NCBI GenBank assembly: GCA_902805475.1
Contig: CADCSX010000003.1
Span: 682,001-746,000 of the forward strand
Origin: Entonaema liquescens
Taxonomy: Eukaryota; Ascomycota; Sordariomycetes; Xylariales; Xylariaceae
DNA length: 64,000 bases
Reading direction: 5' to 3'
The notes beneath the pieces are model-generated. The model was given only the letters and a program-made list of their open reading frames with translations, was not told the DNA's origin and did no database searches. The position numbers and the translations under genes are program-made. Below, piece after piece: positions 1-12,486 of the stretch (its first letter is position 1; each line of letters begins with the position of its first letter).

Positions 1-809
1 TTCTACAATCCTCTCCGTACTGATTCTCAAATTATCGTTTGCAATATATTTACCCAAACTTATTTATCTCCTAAGCGAGGTAACAAAAAGTAGATGCCCC
101 ATTCATGATTTCACCTTCCACGTAGATCACACAGATATTTTAATGCTAGTTATCAGTAATTTTCTATTACAAAGCCCTTTCAATTTAGGAGTATTTTTTC
201 CTATACTGAATTTGGCTCCTTTATGCGAAAAAGGGGGATCGACACCACAATCCCAAGGTATGTACATATGGCAGGTGTGGATTAATTTGAAACACCAAAA
301 CACAATACTATTGGATCAACCCAACCAACTTAGAGAATTTCTAGATAGCGCCTAGTGATTAATAGAGTTACCATACTCAGGCAATATACTGGATGAATGA
401 CTTCATTGGAAGTCGAGATTCCACCATAGCACCTGACATATGCAGGTGCAAATGGGTAAGGTAAGGTAAGAAGGTACATGTATGTATAGAGTTATGTAAT
501 AAGATAAAGCATACCTAGCAACGTACTGACCATCCCAACGTGATATTGATTACCTAATATAACCTTTAACGAATGCCGATAGATCCATTGAAGGTGGTTA
601 GCCACATTTGATGATCCACCAATTCCAAATCACTAGCCACGTTTTTTAACGAAACCATTGACATTGACATTGGTGGAAGTCGAATGCGACAGCAGAAGCG
701 GATAGTTCGTTCCTATATGAACATCGCGACCATTGGATGTGCAACCTAATGGTAACTTAATCATGTGGCGTCCTTGATATAACGATATTTACATTCCTTC
801 TACGCGACC
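1..809. other. Gene-free 5' flank
   Basis: No open frame here has coding character. The region is AT-rich. The last ~200 bases presumably contain the promoter and 5' UTR of the auxilin-like gene that starts at 810; no specific regulatory site is recognised. Confidence 0.5.
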
Positions 810-3610
810 ATGGACGATCTCTCCGGCCTCGATTGGTCCTCGACCAACCCGAATAAACAAGCCAACAAGCCTTCCCCTATGAATCCCATGAACCCACCTT
901 CTTTCTATCCCACTCTACATCCGACGCCATCTCCTCAACCATCCGGCCGATCCACGCCGCTTTCCACCCAAGGTTCTGGCTTCACCGCTCCGAAGCCACA
1001 AGCCGGAAAACCTGCAGCCGATAGTTTTAGTGGTCTCGTGAGCTTTAGCGGTGCCAAAAGCAACGCCAATCTAAGTCTTCGAGAACGGCAACAACAGCTA
1101 GAAGCCCAGAAACGCCAGAAAGAAGAGGAAGAAAGACAGAAATTGCAATCACAATATGGAGGCGGCCAATTCTGGGACAATATTGGTCAGGGTTCGACAC
1201 CTGCATCCCGAACCCTTTCTCCAGCTATTCCAACACCATCAGTCGGCAGCGGAATAGGGGGTCAGAATGGACAAAAGAAGGATGACGACGACGACCTGTT
1301 TGTTGCATTTAATAGAGATACAAAAGTTGACAATGCGAGTCACTTTCCTCCGCCTGAACAACAATTATCTGGAAAGAGTACCCCAGCCAACGCCGCCCAG
1401 TTAGACTTAACTAATGCCAGCGCGTGGGGTAATCCTACGGCTTCAAAGGGAGGCGAGCTTGGTGATGACGATGACCCCTTTGGCCTGAACCAGATAAAAA
1501 AGCAACCGCAGCAACAACTACCGGTTAATGATGACGATGACGATTTCCTGGGGGATCTTGCGAAGCCCGTTGATGAGGTACGGCGCAAAACTCAAGCTGC
1601 CCAACCAAAGCCAGAACCCGGCCGACCGATTGAGGCCGCTGACTCGGACTCTGAGCCCGAGGCTCCCCCAAGGGGAGCCAGTTCAGACCCATTTGACAAG
1701 GCTGTTGCCGAATTAGTTGATATGGGTTTCACGGCCGAGAACGCAAGGCGGGGTTTAACGGAAAGCGGAGCAGGTTTGAATGTTCAAGCGGCTGTTGGGT
1801 GGCTCCTTGATGACGCGCATAGGCAAGCTCGTAATAAACAGTCACCTGCGGAGTCTGCTCCCGAACGAACCAGGAGAGACGATCATCGCTCTAGGAATCA
1901 TGGCAATCCCGCATGGATGGGAGGAGACCAGGCAGGCGATCTTCCTTCGCGGAGAGATAATCGGTCTCCTGCTTCTGGCGACGATTTCTCAAAAAGGGCT
2001 GCAGCAGTGGGTTCCAGTTTCTTCAAAACGGCCAATTCCCTTTGGAAGAGTGGACAAAAGCAGGTCCAAAAAGCAGTTGCCGATTTCCAGCAAGAGGGTG
2101 GCGATCCTAACCAACCAAAATGGATGCGTTCAGCCCAATTAGACAGGTCACATGCGGAAGAGCGTGCGTCTCAAAGTGCTACAGACGAAGCTATGATGTT
2201 GGAATCTGGTGCACGGCCAGAGAGGCACTCGTCTAGGCCTACTCAAAGTCGACATAATGGACCAAGAGATCGGTCACCAGCCTTACCCACTCGACCACGC
2301 ACACATTCCCCAGGGGTACCCAAATGGCAACAAGCGGCACCGCCGAACCCCCGCGATCCCCGGACGCGCCTAAACAAGCAAGATATTGAAGAGCAGAGCG
2401 CACAAGCGTACGTCAGTCCTGCAAGGAGGAAAAAGGCCGCGCCTCAGCCTGCACCGCCATCTGAATCTGAGCCAAATCTACTATTTGATCAGCCTTCTCA
2501 CCAGTCCTCTCAACCTCAGCCCCGGCGCTCCGCTCAATCATCGACCCCCGCAACTAAACCGCCTCCACGGGCCCCTTCAAAACCCATCACCCCGAGACCG
2601 GCCCCGCCTACGCGAAATATTCCCCCTATTCCTTCATCTACTTTGGAAGCTTCTACACGGCACCGCCTCGAAGGGACAGCCCATTTCAAAAGGGGAGATT
2701 ATGACGCCGCACATACGAGTTATACTAATTCGCTAGCTGGCATACCACAGTCACATCCCATCTGCATTGTTCTACTTACTAATCGCGCACTTACTGCTCT
2801 GAAGACTGGGAGTCCTAAACAGGCTGTTGGCGACGCAGATGCTGCGATCAGCATTATAGGCCCCTCTCGCGGCGAAGGCGAGAAAGTCGCATTGCCTGAT
2901 GGGGAAACACGCGATATGAAAGATCTGTACGGCAAAGCGCTCAGCAGAAAAGCCGAGGCCCTTGAGCAAATGGAGAAGTGGACAGATGCTGGGAATGTTT
3001 GGCAGCAATGCGTCGAGGCAGGCGTTGGTGGTGCAAATGCAATTGCTGGCCGGCAACGCTGTCAGAAAGCGCTCGCTCCTAAACCCAAGCCAACCCCGAA
3101 GCCGGCGCAAGTGGCTAAGCCTCGACCGAAACCATCCGCTATATCCGATCTCAACCCGCAGAAAAGCTCCGAAGCGGTGCAGCGCCTGAGGCAGGCCAAC
3201 AAGGCAGCCGAGGCAGCCGATGATGAGAAATTCGCGCTCAGCGAGAAAGTCGATGCGAGGATTGCTTTATGGCGTGATGGCAAAAGGGATAACCTACGGG
3301 CCCTTCTCGGGAGTCTTGATCAAGTGCTATGGGAAAATAGTGGATGGAAGAAGATTGGCTTGCATGAGCTCGTAGTTGCTAGCAAAGTCAAGATACACTA
3401 CATGAAAGCCATTGCTAAGTGTCATCCTGATAAGGTGAGTCGTCAATTTCCATGAAATAGCCACCCTTTACGTTTACGCCTTTTCTCCGATTCTAATTGG
3501 TTTTATAGTTACCTCAAGACGCGAGCACGGAGGTGAAGCTCATTGCCGCCACGGTGTTTGCCACTCTTAATGAGAGTTGGGATAAGTTCAAGGCCGAGAA
3601 CGGTTTGTAA
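810..3610 (+). CDS. SWA2: Auxilin-like clathrin-uncoating J-domain protein (Swa2 type)
   Basis: Two exons, 810-3434 and 3509-3610, joined across a 74-nt GTGAGT...TAG intron in phase 0, giving 908 aa. Seen: an N-terminal half rich in Pro/Ser/Gln with short acidic motifs of DDLF, DDPF and DDFLGDL type (clathrin/adaptor-binding style), a UBA-like domain at about residues 293-337, a TPR-like helical stretch at about 615-740, and a C-terminal J domain whose HPDK motif (about residue 872) ends exactly at the splice junction. The short second exon supplies the last J-domain helix. The order UBA-TPR-J is that of yeast Swa2/auxilin, the co-chaperone that recruits Hsp70 to remove clathrin from coated vesicles. 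ATG 810 begins the acidic MDDLSGLDW motif. Function is by family knowledge. Confidence 0.9.
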
Positions 3611-5673
3611 GTTCAGCAACATCACGACGAGAAGATATACCAAACCCAAAAGCGCGAGTAGTGTAGATAGAAATGAGACCACGAATATAGATGCATTACG
3701 GCACAGCAATGGCCGACGTATACCGATTCCTAATACCGTGACAAATAGTGTATTCAATATATCTTAGTATTCATTTCCAGCCATCCCGGAACCCGAATAG
3801 CCAGTGGCAAGTCGACTAGACCGCTCCGTCGTTCTACCGTTAGAAAATCATCAGTTATATTTTCAGCCCCGGATATCCTAATTCTACCCGTGTTGTGTTA
3901 GCTCCGTCGCTACCTATACCTATCTAAGTTAGGTTACCCGGGTCCGGACGATGGGGTCCCGACCTGTCATGACCCCCCCCGATAATTCTTTGTTGGAACT
4001 GTTCATGCTTTCGTCATCCCGCGAATTCAGGAATACTAAAAACGAAAATAACCTTAAAACCTACAGCCTTATAAAAATTCTTCTACAGGTTTTTTGGGTA
4101 AGACGAGAAGTTACTTTATGGGAAGGGAGTTACTATCACCGATATAAGACCGATAACGCGTAAAACATCCTAGCCCGATCGACGTCATTTTCTCACAAAC
4201 TAAGCAGCTGTCATGCAGGGTTGGGTATTTTCTTCGCTAAGGTTGATCCTCTACTTACGTCAAAATTTCCCGTTTTCTGCTGAATATCCTTGGTTATATC
4301 TTGGCCGTAGACTTAGAGTGGCTTATAGTGGTATGGGCTTTCCAACTGCTACGAGCGCGGCTTCGGATTACCGAATGAGGAAATCCGGCAACGAGTAGTC
4401 TCTCCCAAGCGTCGCCGCCAAAAATATTGGTCGCATGCCAGTGGTTACCAATGGACCCGTTTTCCCGGACTCGTCAACTGCTCGATGGCAGCCTCGGTAG
4501 GCGAAGGACTAAGTATGCTTTGGTTCTCTTTGCGGGGACCCCTTTTACAATGGGGTTGTGAATTCTGGGGTCGTCCCCCTGAAGCCATTTCCCCTCAAAA
4601 ACTTTACTTCTTTACTTGGACTGATTGTTAGATGTTGCGATCTGACCTGCATAATGCCAGCCATCAACTTTGCTTGGGTCGAATCATTCAAACTTAAATT
4701 GTCTATTGGGACCTCCGCTTTGACTAACACCTCGCCTTCTTGGTTTAGGTATATGACAACCGTAACTACCTAGGTAGGTACCTAAGCTATGTAAGTGCCT
4801 AGGTACTATAGCATTACAGGTACAACATAGGTCTGCTATCATTAGTACCTATAGAGAAACTACCCCAAAAAAAAAAAAAAAAACTTTTTTCCCCAACTGC
4901 CCAAAGAAATTTGAAAACTTACTATAGTATCTAATGTACCTTCGAAACCTCAGGTCCTCCACAACTCCTCCACAACTCCTCCACAACTCCTCCACATTCC
5001 ACATCAGCGCACCGCCACTCATGGCACGAGGCCGAGAACGCTATTCCGTTCACGTAGATTCCGACTCAACTAGAGCCCCACTAAGCGCCATAAGTTCTCC
5101 ATTTCTCTTCCTACCAATTCCGTGCTTGGGGTACATCGTTGATTTGGAGACCCCGGCTCCACCCCGGCTTTCTTTACTCTTATGGGTCAGTTGGGTTAGT
5201 TGGTTTAGTTGGGGTTGGGGTTGTGATGAGGGAACTTTTCCAAGGTTATTGTTTAGCGGTCTATTATCTTTTTTAACCGTAAGACTTACCATCGAGTATA
5301 TATATCATCTACCGTCAGCTTGCTTCAAATCACCAATTTCCCTTTTCCCATTGTCTTTTATTTTTTTTGGTTATATCTCGCCGCCGTTGCTTTTGCTTTG
5401 TTCCCGGGGCTTATCATTACGAAGCATTGACTTAAAGCACGGCCAAATATCTTTGGTCTCTTTTAGTCCCGCAACCCGATCGACATCGACGTGGGACCAA
5501 TATAAATAGAAGGTCATCTAAGGTGTAGATCTATGTCGCGCGATTGATCTTCGACCTTGTATTTCATCAGCCTTCGGACTGAGTAGTATTATTATATATA
5601 AGCCATTGGGTTACCTCGACTTGGCCCAATCTCACATATTGTCTTGAAGCCAGCCAAACTCGACATATTCACC
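3611..5673. other. Intergenic region between auxilin-like gene and sugar transporter
   Basis: No supported gene. It holds the auxilin 3' UTR, a poly-A run near 4865, a TACCTAGGTAGGTA-type palindromic simple repeat at about 4770-4850, an 11-bp tandem repeat at 4955-4998, and the transporter promoter with a T-rich stretch near 5340-5390. A 190-codon open frame at 4934-5509 lacks domain character and overlaps the tandem repeat. Confidence 0.5.
4955..4998. repeat. 11-bp tandem repeat, four copies
   Basis: The unit TCCTCCACAAC is repeated about four times head to tail, the last copy ending differently. It is a non-coding minisatellite upstream of the sugar transporter. Confidence 0.8.
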
Positions 5674-7535
5674 ATGGGGAAATATTTCGGCCTTCGAGGC
5701 AACTGGCTCAACTATGCCATTGGCATAATTGCAGGATGTGATTTCTTACTTTTGGATATGGTAATTATCTACAATTCAAGAAAAAAACGTCACTTAGATA
5801 ATCTAACAATCTCCTAGACCAGGGTGTGATGGGCGGTATTCTCACGATGCATCAGTTTCTCGAGGCTTTTCCGGATATAAATCCAGAGGCTATAAATATA
5901 GACGATATAGAAAAAGCAAAGCGAGCCTCAACCCAAGGTATCGCTGTTGCAGCATATAACCTAGGATGCTTTGTCGGCGCAGTCACCACTATTTTCATCT
6001 CAAACCCCCTCGGTCGAAGGCGAATGATTATGCTCGGTACTTCAATCATGGTCATCGGTGCTATTCTACAAGCCAGTGCTACCACACTCCCTCACTTCAT
6101 TATCGGCCGTGTGATTACTGGACTCGGAAATGGAGGTAACACGTCAACTGTCCCTACTTGGCAATCGGAGACTTCGCGCGCCCACAAACGAGGCAAGCTG
6201 GTCATGATAGAAGGTGCTTTAATTACATGTGGTATTATGGTCAGTTACTGGATCGATCTGGGTTTCAGTTTCATCGACAGCAGCGTCGCGTGGAGATTCC
6301 CGCTCGCCTTCCAAGTCGCGTTCTGCCTCTTTATTTTGGCCTTCATCTGGAATTTGCCTGAGTCCCCACGATGGTTGATTCTAAAGAACCAGGAAGATGA
6401 AGCCCGAGAAGTCCTCGCCGCGCTGGGAGACACAACAATCGACTCCCAAGAGGTTCAAAACGAGTTTACCGCTATCAAGGACACCGTCCTCGAGATGTCT
6501 AAGGGCAGCTTTAGCGACCTATTCACCATGGACAAGGACCGGAACCTGCACCGCACCCTGCTTGCCTTCGTAAATCAGATGTTCCAGCAAATCAGTGGTA
6601 TCAACCTCATCACATACTACGCCCCTGTTATCTATAGCGGACTCGGCATGAGCGACTTCATGGCTCGACTACTTGCTGCCATAAACGGCACAGAATACTT
6701 CATCGCTTCCTGGCCTGCTGTGTTCCTCGTTGAAAGAGTTGGTCGCCGAAAGCTCATGCTCTTCGGTGCTGCCGGTCAAGCTATCAGTATGGCTATTCTG
6801 GCTGGTGTCAACTCTGCACCCGACAATAAAGCAGCTCAGGGCGTTGCTATCGCCTTTCTCTTCGTTTTCAATACATTTTTCGCCATTGGCTGGCTCGGAA
6901 TGAGTAAGTACTTACATTTTAAGTCCCCACATGTTGTCTCACAGATCTTGTATAACACTTAAAGCTTATCTTGGAGCTTTGTGAACCTATGGTGTATCCC
7001 TTCGAACGCACACTTACTCGGAAACGTTTGCTGGAATGTGACTAACTCATCCTTTTCTGTAGCTTGGTTATACCCCGCTGAAATCACAACTCTTCGAACT
7101 CGCGCACCCGCCAACGCGCTCGCCACCTCCTCCAACTGGATTTTCAACTTCCTTGTTGTCATGATCACGCCCATTGCATTCAACAATATCGGATACCAGA
7201 CCTACATCATCTTCGCGGTAATCAACGCGTTCATGGTACCATCGGTCTACTTCTTTTTCCCTGAGACGGCATACCGCTCCCTTGAGGAAATGGACTCCAT
7301 CTTCCACAAGGTACACGGTTCTAAGGGTTACTTCACTGTTGTGGACGTGGCTGAAAAGGAGCCCCGCCGCTACGGCAAGAACGGCGAGCTACTTATCGCT
7401 TACGAAGAGACGGAGGAGCACAAGGCCCACATCGAGCGTCCCGTGCACCACGAGGGCGGATCCGGTTCGACCTCGCTGGCGGCGGCGGATGCTGAGAAGG
7501 CCCAAGGCGGCGTGTTCGTCGAGAACCGCGGCTAA
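5674..7535 (+). CDS. MFS sugar (hexose) transporter, frame break in exon 1
   Basis: Major facilitator, sugar porter family, plasma-membrane proton/sugar transport by family knowledge. Exons 5674-5760, 5818-6903 and 7063-7535, with introns GTAATT...CTCCTAG (57 nt) and GTAAGT...CTGTAG (159 nt, branch ACTAAC). Seen: the GCDFLL N-terminal motif, DQGVMGG at the exon 1/2 junction, GRR after helix 2, a PESPRW motif closing the N half, QQ(I)SGINLITYYAP, WLYPAEI and PETA(Y)RSLEEMD near the end. The expected FGYDQG motif is reached only if one T is added to the TTTT run at 5750-5753; as written the frame runs into a stop just after the first splice. With that base, the length is 549 codons including stop. 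Either an assembly indel or a recent null allele; the rest is intact. Confidence 0.85.
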
Positions 7536-10500
7536 TTACTATATACCCATCATGTGCTAGTGTTTTATGTCCCTCGCTTTTACATTGTCTAGATCTTATA
7601 TGGAAATCTCCTGTGGATAGATGAAGAGTTTTAGTTAAAAACTATTTTGAGTTTTATCATGCTGTAGATATCCACAATTTAGGAGAACTTGTACAAAGCT
7701 CAAGCACCAGATGTTGGCAGTGAAATATATTTTCTTGGGACAATCACGATAAACTTTGATGACTCTTCGCTGACTCTTTGATAATTCATGCGATTTGAAC
7801 AATTTACTTAATTTACTTCCGTTCATAAGCGAACAAAATATAAACGGTTAACCCCGTGTCTTGTGTTGGGAGGGAGAGTTATGAAATTTGACGAAAAGGG
7901 TAACCCGAAGACGAAGTACGGATCCGTAGCGAGGTATACGTATAGGGGAGCACTAGCCCCAGAGTGAAGCGTGCTTGGTGACTAGCATCCTTGACGCCTA
8001 ATTTAGCCTCCTATATTCCATTCAAAGTAGGTGGACGTAAATAACTTGCCACAGGGAATCTAGACATTACTACTCAAGTTGATTTCATGTAAATCCCGTC
8101 ATAGCATAAACCTGATGGGACTTGGATCCATGTATACATGTATAGGAGTTATGCTCCGGGTTACTCTATTTGACTGTCTTTTTGGCCTCCTGGCTTAAAC
8201 GGGGAACCCAATAACCGAGTGCTTATAAATAGTTTTTGTACATTGACGTAGATTCGGGGTTAAGTATTCAAGGCGAGGTGAGTATTTCAAATTAAATGGA
8301 CGTTACTGGATTAAGGAAGATTTGCCTCGAGGCTATCTCGGTTGTGTTCCTCGCACCGCGTTGTGTAAGTGATGGGATGCCTAATACGTTTTCTGTACTG
8401 GCAGTAGTTACATTAATTCACTGCAACCTATGAGGCCTGAGCACGGGGTCTGCTGGGAAACAAGGCGGCTTGGATATGGGACCATGACTTGGTCCGGAGG
8501 GTCTCCTAGTCGAGGCTAGACAAGACATAACCAGGCGAGCTAGCAACTTGAATAGAGGCCAGACATGGAGTCCAGGCCCTCAATGTCCGCGTAAGCGTAA
8601 TGAATGCTACACCGAAGGACTAGAGCTACTAACTAAATAATAACTGGCTCTAAATTATGGGAGGCAAGGACACAGGCAGAGAAGTTGGCACCAACTGGTC
8701 GCGAACCACCCGACGTGACCTAACCCTAGATTAACTACCTCTGCTTAATTGGAGATGATTCCTAAATGCGAAGACTACGGCAACTTATTACAGACGGTCT
8801 CTAACTTGAACTTTATGAATTAGGTTACCGATGCTGCTTATCGACGACGATTCATCGAGCCCCTATTCTGACGACTTCAATACGGACGCCCTTTCGAATT
8901 CTAGGCTCTACTTTTACGATAGAAATTACGATAGCGTTCATACCTATTACTTACATGCCGCGACAATAGTACTACATATTAGCAGGAGGTGCTACCATAC
9001 CCGACGTCTCAACTCCCGCGAAGTCTAAATAACTATTCTTTGTTATCTAGGGTCCCATCGACTTGCCCGAAGGACAACTGTTCCAATCAAGCAGATAATA
9101 TACGTGTTCTAAACCGAGGCATCGAGGCCGAAGAAGGAAGCAACCTGGTTCCATTGCTTCTGGTAACCTTCAAATCAAATGCAGATACAAACGAGAAATT
9201 TTCCTTTACCTCTTTCTATGCCTCAGGTCATTATTACTTAGCCCATCCGCCCTCCGATAGGCTTTTAGCAAAAGCTCGTTGCGATACATCAGCCTAGATT
9301 AATAACGATAAGCAACTCTAAGCTCGCTTAAGGCAAACCTGTCGCTTGAAGGCTCGTTAGCTCTTTACAATCTTGATTCTAGAAAGGGGTAGCATATCCC
9401 ATAACATAGAAACGTGTAACATGGTATAGAAGGATACTGGTAATTCCTAACCATCAACTTAGGCAGACGATGGCATATTCTTGTTTAGCTTAAGTAGTCC
9501 TTTACGACAAGACTGGTTTTACTCGCATGGTTCGTGTGTGTCCGCGATATGAATCAATTTATTGGTAGGACAAACTACCTGCCTAATTTAACCCAACATT
9601 CTAATATGGAAGTTACTCGAACATGTCTTCTTACATATGTACTACCTACATTGATCATTTGAGTAACTAAATGACACTCAATAGCATTACTACCTAGGTA
9701 GAACTCTCAGGTATCTATACCACATTATAGAGTTAATCTAGCTGAGTTTATCTCCAAGTCGTTAAGTACTTCCCAGGCTCTCAATTTCATGTAGTCGGGC
9801 ACGCATGGGAATTCACGTAAAGAGATACGCTCTGTCACGAGGTGGAGCAAGATGGAAGCCTACGGCTATACGTTGGGAACTGAAAATCATCCTTTTCCTC
9901 GGCGTCTCATCTAGGTATATTCCTAGCATACCCTACTAGGGTTAAAGGGTTCGGAAGACAGCTATCAAACCGCTACACTACCAGAAGGTAGAACGATGTC
10001 AACTCGAGGGGTTGGCCTTGCTATCTCCACTTATAAGGACCTTATAGACGGTAATGTAATAATATATGAAGCTGTAGATACCTAACACTAATATAGAATA
10101 TGATAGAGAGAGCATCTATCGTGACTAATTTGAAAGGAGCGCATAAGAATTGGGAACGATTAGGCAGACCTACCTGTGGGTATAAGTTTACGTTAGTCAC
10201 ACATGAAATATCAAGCATTTTGCTCTGCCTGTAAGCAGGTTCATGGAGGACGTAGGTAATGCTGGGGGCACCGGTTAGATAGCCTCTCATTTTAACGTAG
10301 AGGCGTTAATAGAATTAAGGTAAGATAGTTCCATATACGAAAATTACTTACTACCTTCGTAGCTTGCTGTCTTCCAAGTGCGGAGCTTATCACTTACTAT
10401 ATGAGAACTGCAGTTAGAATTACTATTAAGGAAGCCTAGTAGTTCAGTAGCGTATTTCTGTTGCCTTTATTCTTACAACTCATTAAGATTTCTGCTAGAA

Positions 10501-12156
10501 GATGTTTGGAGAGTAGCTTGAGTAGTTAAGTGCGTCTAGGAGACAAGCTTGCTCGCTATTCTTGCTATTTTTGATTGTTATTGTCGTTTCGTACAGGAAA
10601 GGAGCCTTAAGGAGGGAGTTTTGATGGCTTAACTAGGGCACGAGCAACAGCATTGTGGCCATCCCGGTTTCTATTCTATATAGACAACATGTATGTTATA
10701 CCTAAAGGGAAAGGGTACTTATGTACGTAACTTTTGCTTTGAGGATTAATTATTGATACTAAGTACCTAGTGTTGGCCTCGATAAGACTCTCCCATTCTA
10801 CAATTCGTAGGAAGCTCTGATATTGGCCACAAGACAAGTATATGCGTTGGTTATTATATACCTAGGCAAGTATTCATGATTGGATGGCTAGAGGGTTATG
10901 TAATAGAAGTGAGACAAGTGACAATGATATCTCGTAGTACATATGGCCATCTTTTCGATACCTAGTTCATCTGTTGTATCAAAGTCAAATACTCCCTTTC
11001 GTCTTGAGTATGACTCGGCTAGAAAGACAAACAAGTTTAATTTTGAAACATACGTAGTTACCTCAGATACCTAGTATGAAATGATGGAGTAAAATTGACA
11101 ATTACGATATTGGTATTTTACATCGTGGGCGTAGGATTGTGGAATAATTGACCTATGGAATGTGGCGTTGGCATCTTCTCCTATTTGATCAGGTAGCTGG
11201 GAATCTTAACGTTCTTACACCTACTGATAACTACCTCCATTCGGTGTCTCCGCGAAACCTTCAGCTGTAAAACCTCTAACATGCTTGTCGTGTGGCTCGG
11301 GGTGGGTATGGTCACTAAACTCCATGACCCTATCCTCCTGCATTTTCTACACATATCCCGAGACAAGAACTATGTGTTAGTTGGAATGATTTTTCATCTT
11401 TTCACTGCTGATACAAAGTATTTAAGAAAGCTACATATAAGTGATGTTGTCGGAAAAGGAAGACGTGAACCTGGATAACTGCCATGGAATAAATCTGAAC
11501 ATTATGGCACCACATTGAGCTGCTACGCCTCTATCGCGCATATTCGTATGTGATACAAAAATATCTCGAGCGACTCAGCCCTATCGGCTCACATAACGAT
11601 GCGTTGGAATGGGCCACTGAGGCTCGTTGTCAATGTCACGTTGCGTCTCCATTCGTATCGATATCCATTAAAGGATCCTCAAGATCTATCAGACTCAAGA
11701 ACACGCGCGAATATCGGATTATCGGACTGGTCCCATTAATTACACGTAAATGCTCAACTGGTCTTCAAGAAATTGTTCGAAAAAGAAGTCGCATAAGATC
11801 ATAGCGTGAAATCTATTTCGGCTGTCGATTAATAATTCATAACATATTATCTGCTATATGTACATGGAATAGTCCGAGGAATGACGATTCTTACGAGTAG
11901 AAACTCCGGGAATAACAGTGAAAAAAAAAAGAAAAGAAAAGAAAAAAAAACGATAATGACGGTGCCCAGAAAGATAAAAATGTTAAGCCGTTGAAGAGAA
12001 GCTAACGGGATATCCGGCAGTGGTTTTTAGTGATGTCGGGACGGCAGATGGAAGATGGAGATGCTAAAAAACTAAAAACAGCGTTGTAACCCGTCCCTTC
12101 GGCAGCCTCATTAGTTGCCGACCAAGAGGTTTTTTTTTAGCGCATCTCCCTAGCAT
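7536..12156. other. Gene-free AT-rich stretch
   Basis: About 4.6 kb with no reading frame above roughly 100 codons on either strand and no recognisable protein motif. Base use is AT-rich with many TA steps, consistent with old repeats degraded by repeat-induced point mutation, but no transposase, reverse transcriptase or paired LTR could be seen. The first ~100 bases are transporter 3' UTR. Confidence 0.5.
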
Positions 12157-12165
12157 TACCACGTA
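12157..12165. repeat. Left 9-bp target-site duplication
   Basis: TACCACGTA directly precedes the TIR element and is repeated exactly at 12478-12486 immediately after it. Confidence 0.85.
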
Positions 12166-12236
12166 TTAGTGCTGTCTACACAAGTTCGACGTAGCACCCC
12201 CAAGGGGGTGCTGCGCATTGATTAAGGAAACGGGCA
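12166..12236 (+). repeat. Left terminal inverted repeat
   Basis: 71 bp starting TTAGTGCTGTCTACACAAG and ending in AAACGGGCA; it matches the reverse complement of 12407-12477 with one mismatch. Confidence 0.9.
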
Positions 12237-12406
12237 GTAATTAGGGATAGCGTACCAAACTTTAAATACCAATAAAAAGTTATTCCGACCCTTGCTAATT
12301 CTGGAAAAGGAAAAAGAATAATGAAATTTTATGAAATATCATAAGATACATCAAAATACGTGGGAAATACGTTTATTCGGAAGTATTTCGGTTAAATCCC
12401 GAATCT

Positions 12407-12477
12407 TGCCCGTTTCCTTAATCAATGCGCAGCACCCCCTTAGGGGTGCTACGTCGAACTTGTGTAGACAGCACTAA
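12407..12477 (-). repeat. Right terminal inverted repeat
   Basis: Reverse complement of the left TIR with one mismatch. It starts TGCCCGTTTCC and ends CAGCACTAA on the + strand. Confidence 0.9.
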
Positions 12478-12486
12478 TACCACGTA
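12478..12486. repeat. Right 9-bp target-site duplication
   Basis: TACCACGTA, identical to 12157-12165. Confidence 0.85.

Larger units (their letters stand above)
12166..12477. mobile_element. 312-bp non-autonomous TIR transposon (MITE), Mutator/MULE-like
   Basis: A short element bounded by 71-bp terminal inverted repeats (12166-12236 and 12407-12477) that differ at a single position (C12201 versus A12442 on the + strand). A perfect 9-bp direct repeat flanks it. It encodes nothing. Each TIR contains an internal palindrome, 12193-12212 and 12431-12450, with AGCACCCC/GGGGTGCT arms. A 9-bp duplication with long TIRs points to the Mutator-like superfamily (hAT makes 8 bp, Tc1/mariner TA). The near-identical TIRs suggest a fairly recent insertion that escaped point-mutation decay. 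A second, decayed copy lies at 26278-26569. Confidence 0.88.

Noticed and set aside
4934..5509. Open frame of 191 codons upstream of the sugar transporter
   Set aside because: It contains the minisatellite and a T/C-rich promoter, shows no conserved motif, and overlaps another frame on the other strand. Length alone is weak in a fungal T-rich promoter.
12166..12477. Classification of the TIR element as Tc1/mariner or hAT
   Set aside because: The duplication is 9 bp, not TA or 8 bp, and the TIRs are long; Mutator-like fits better.
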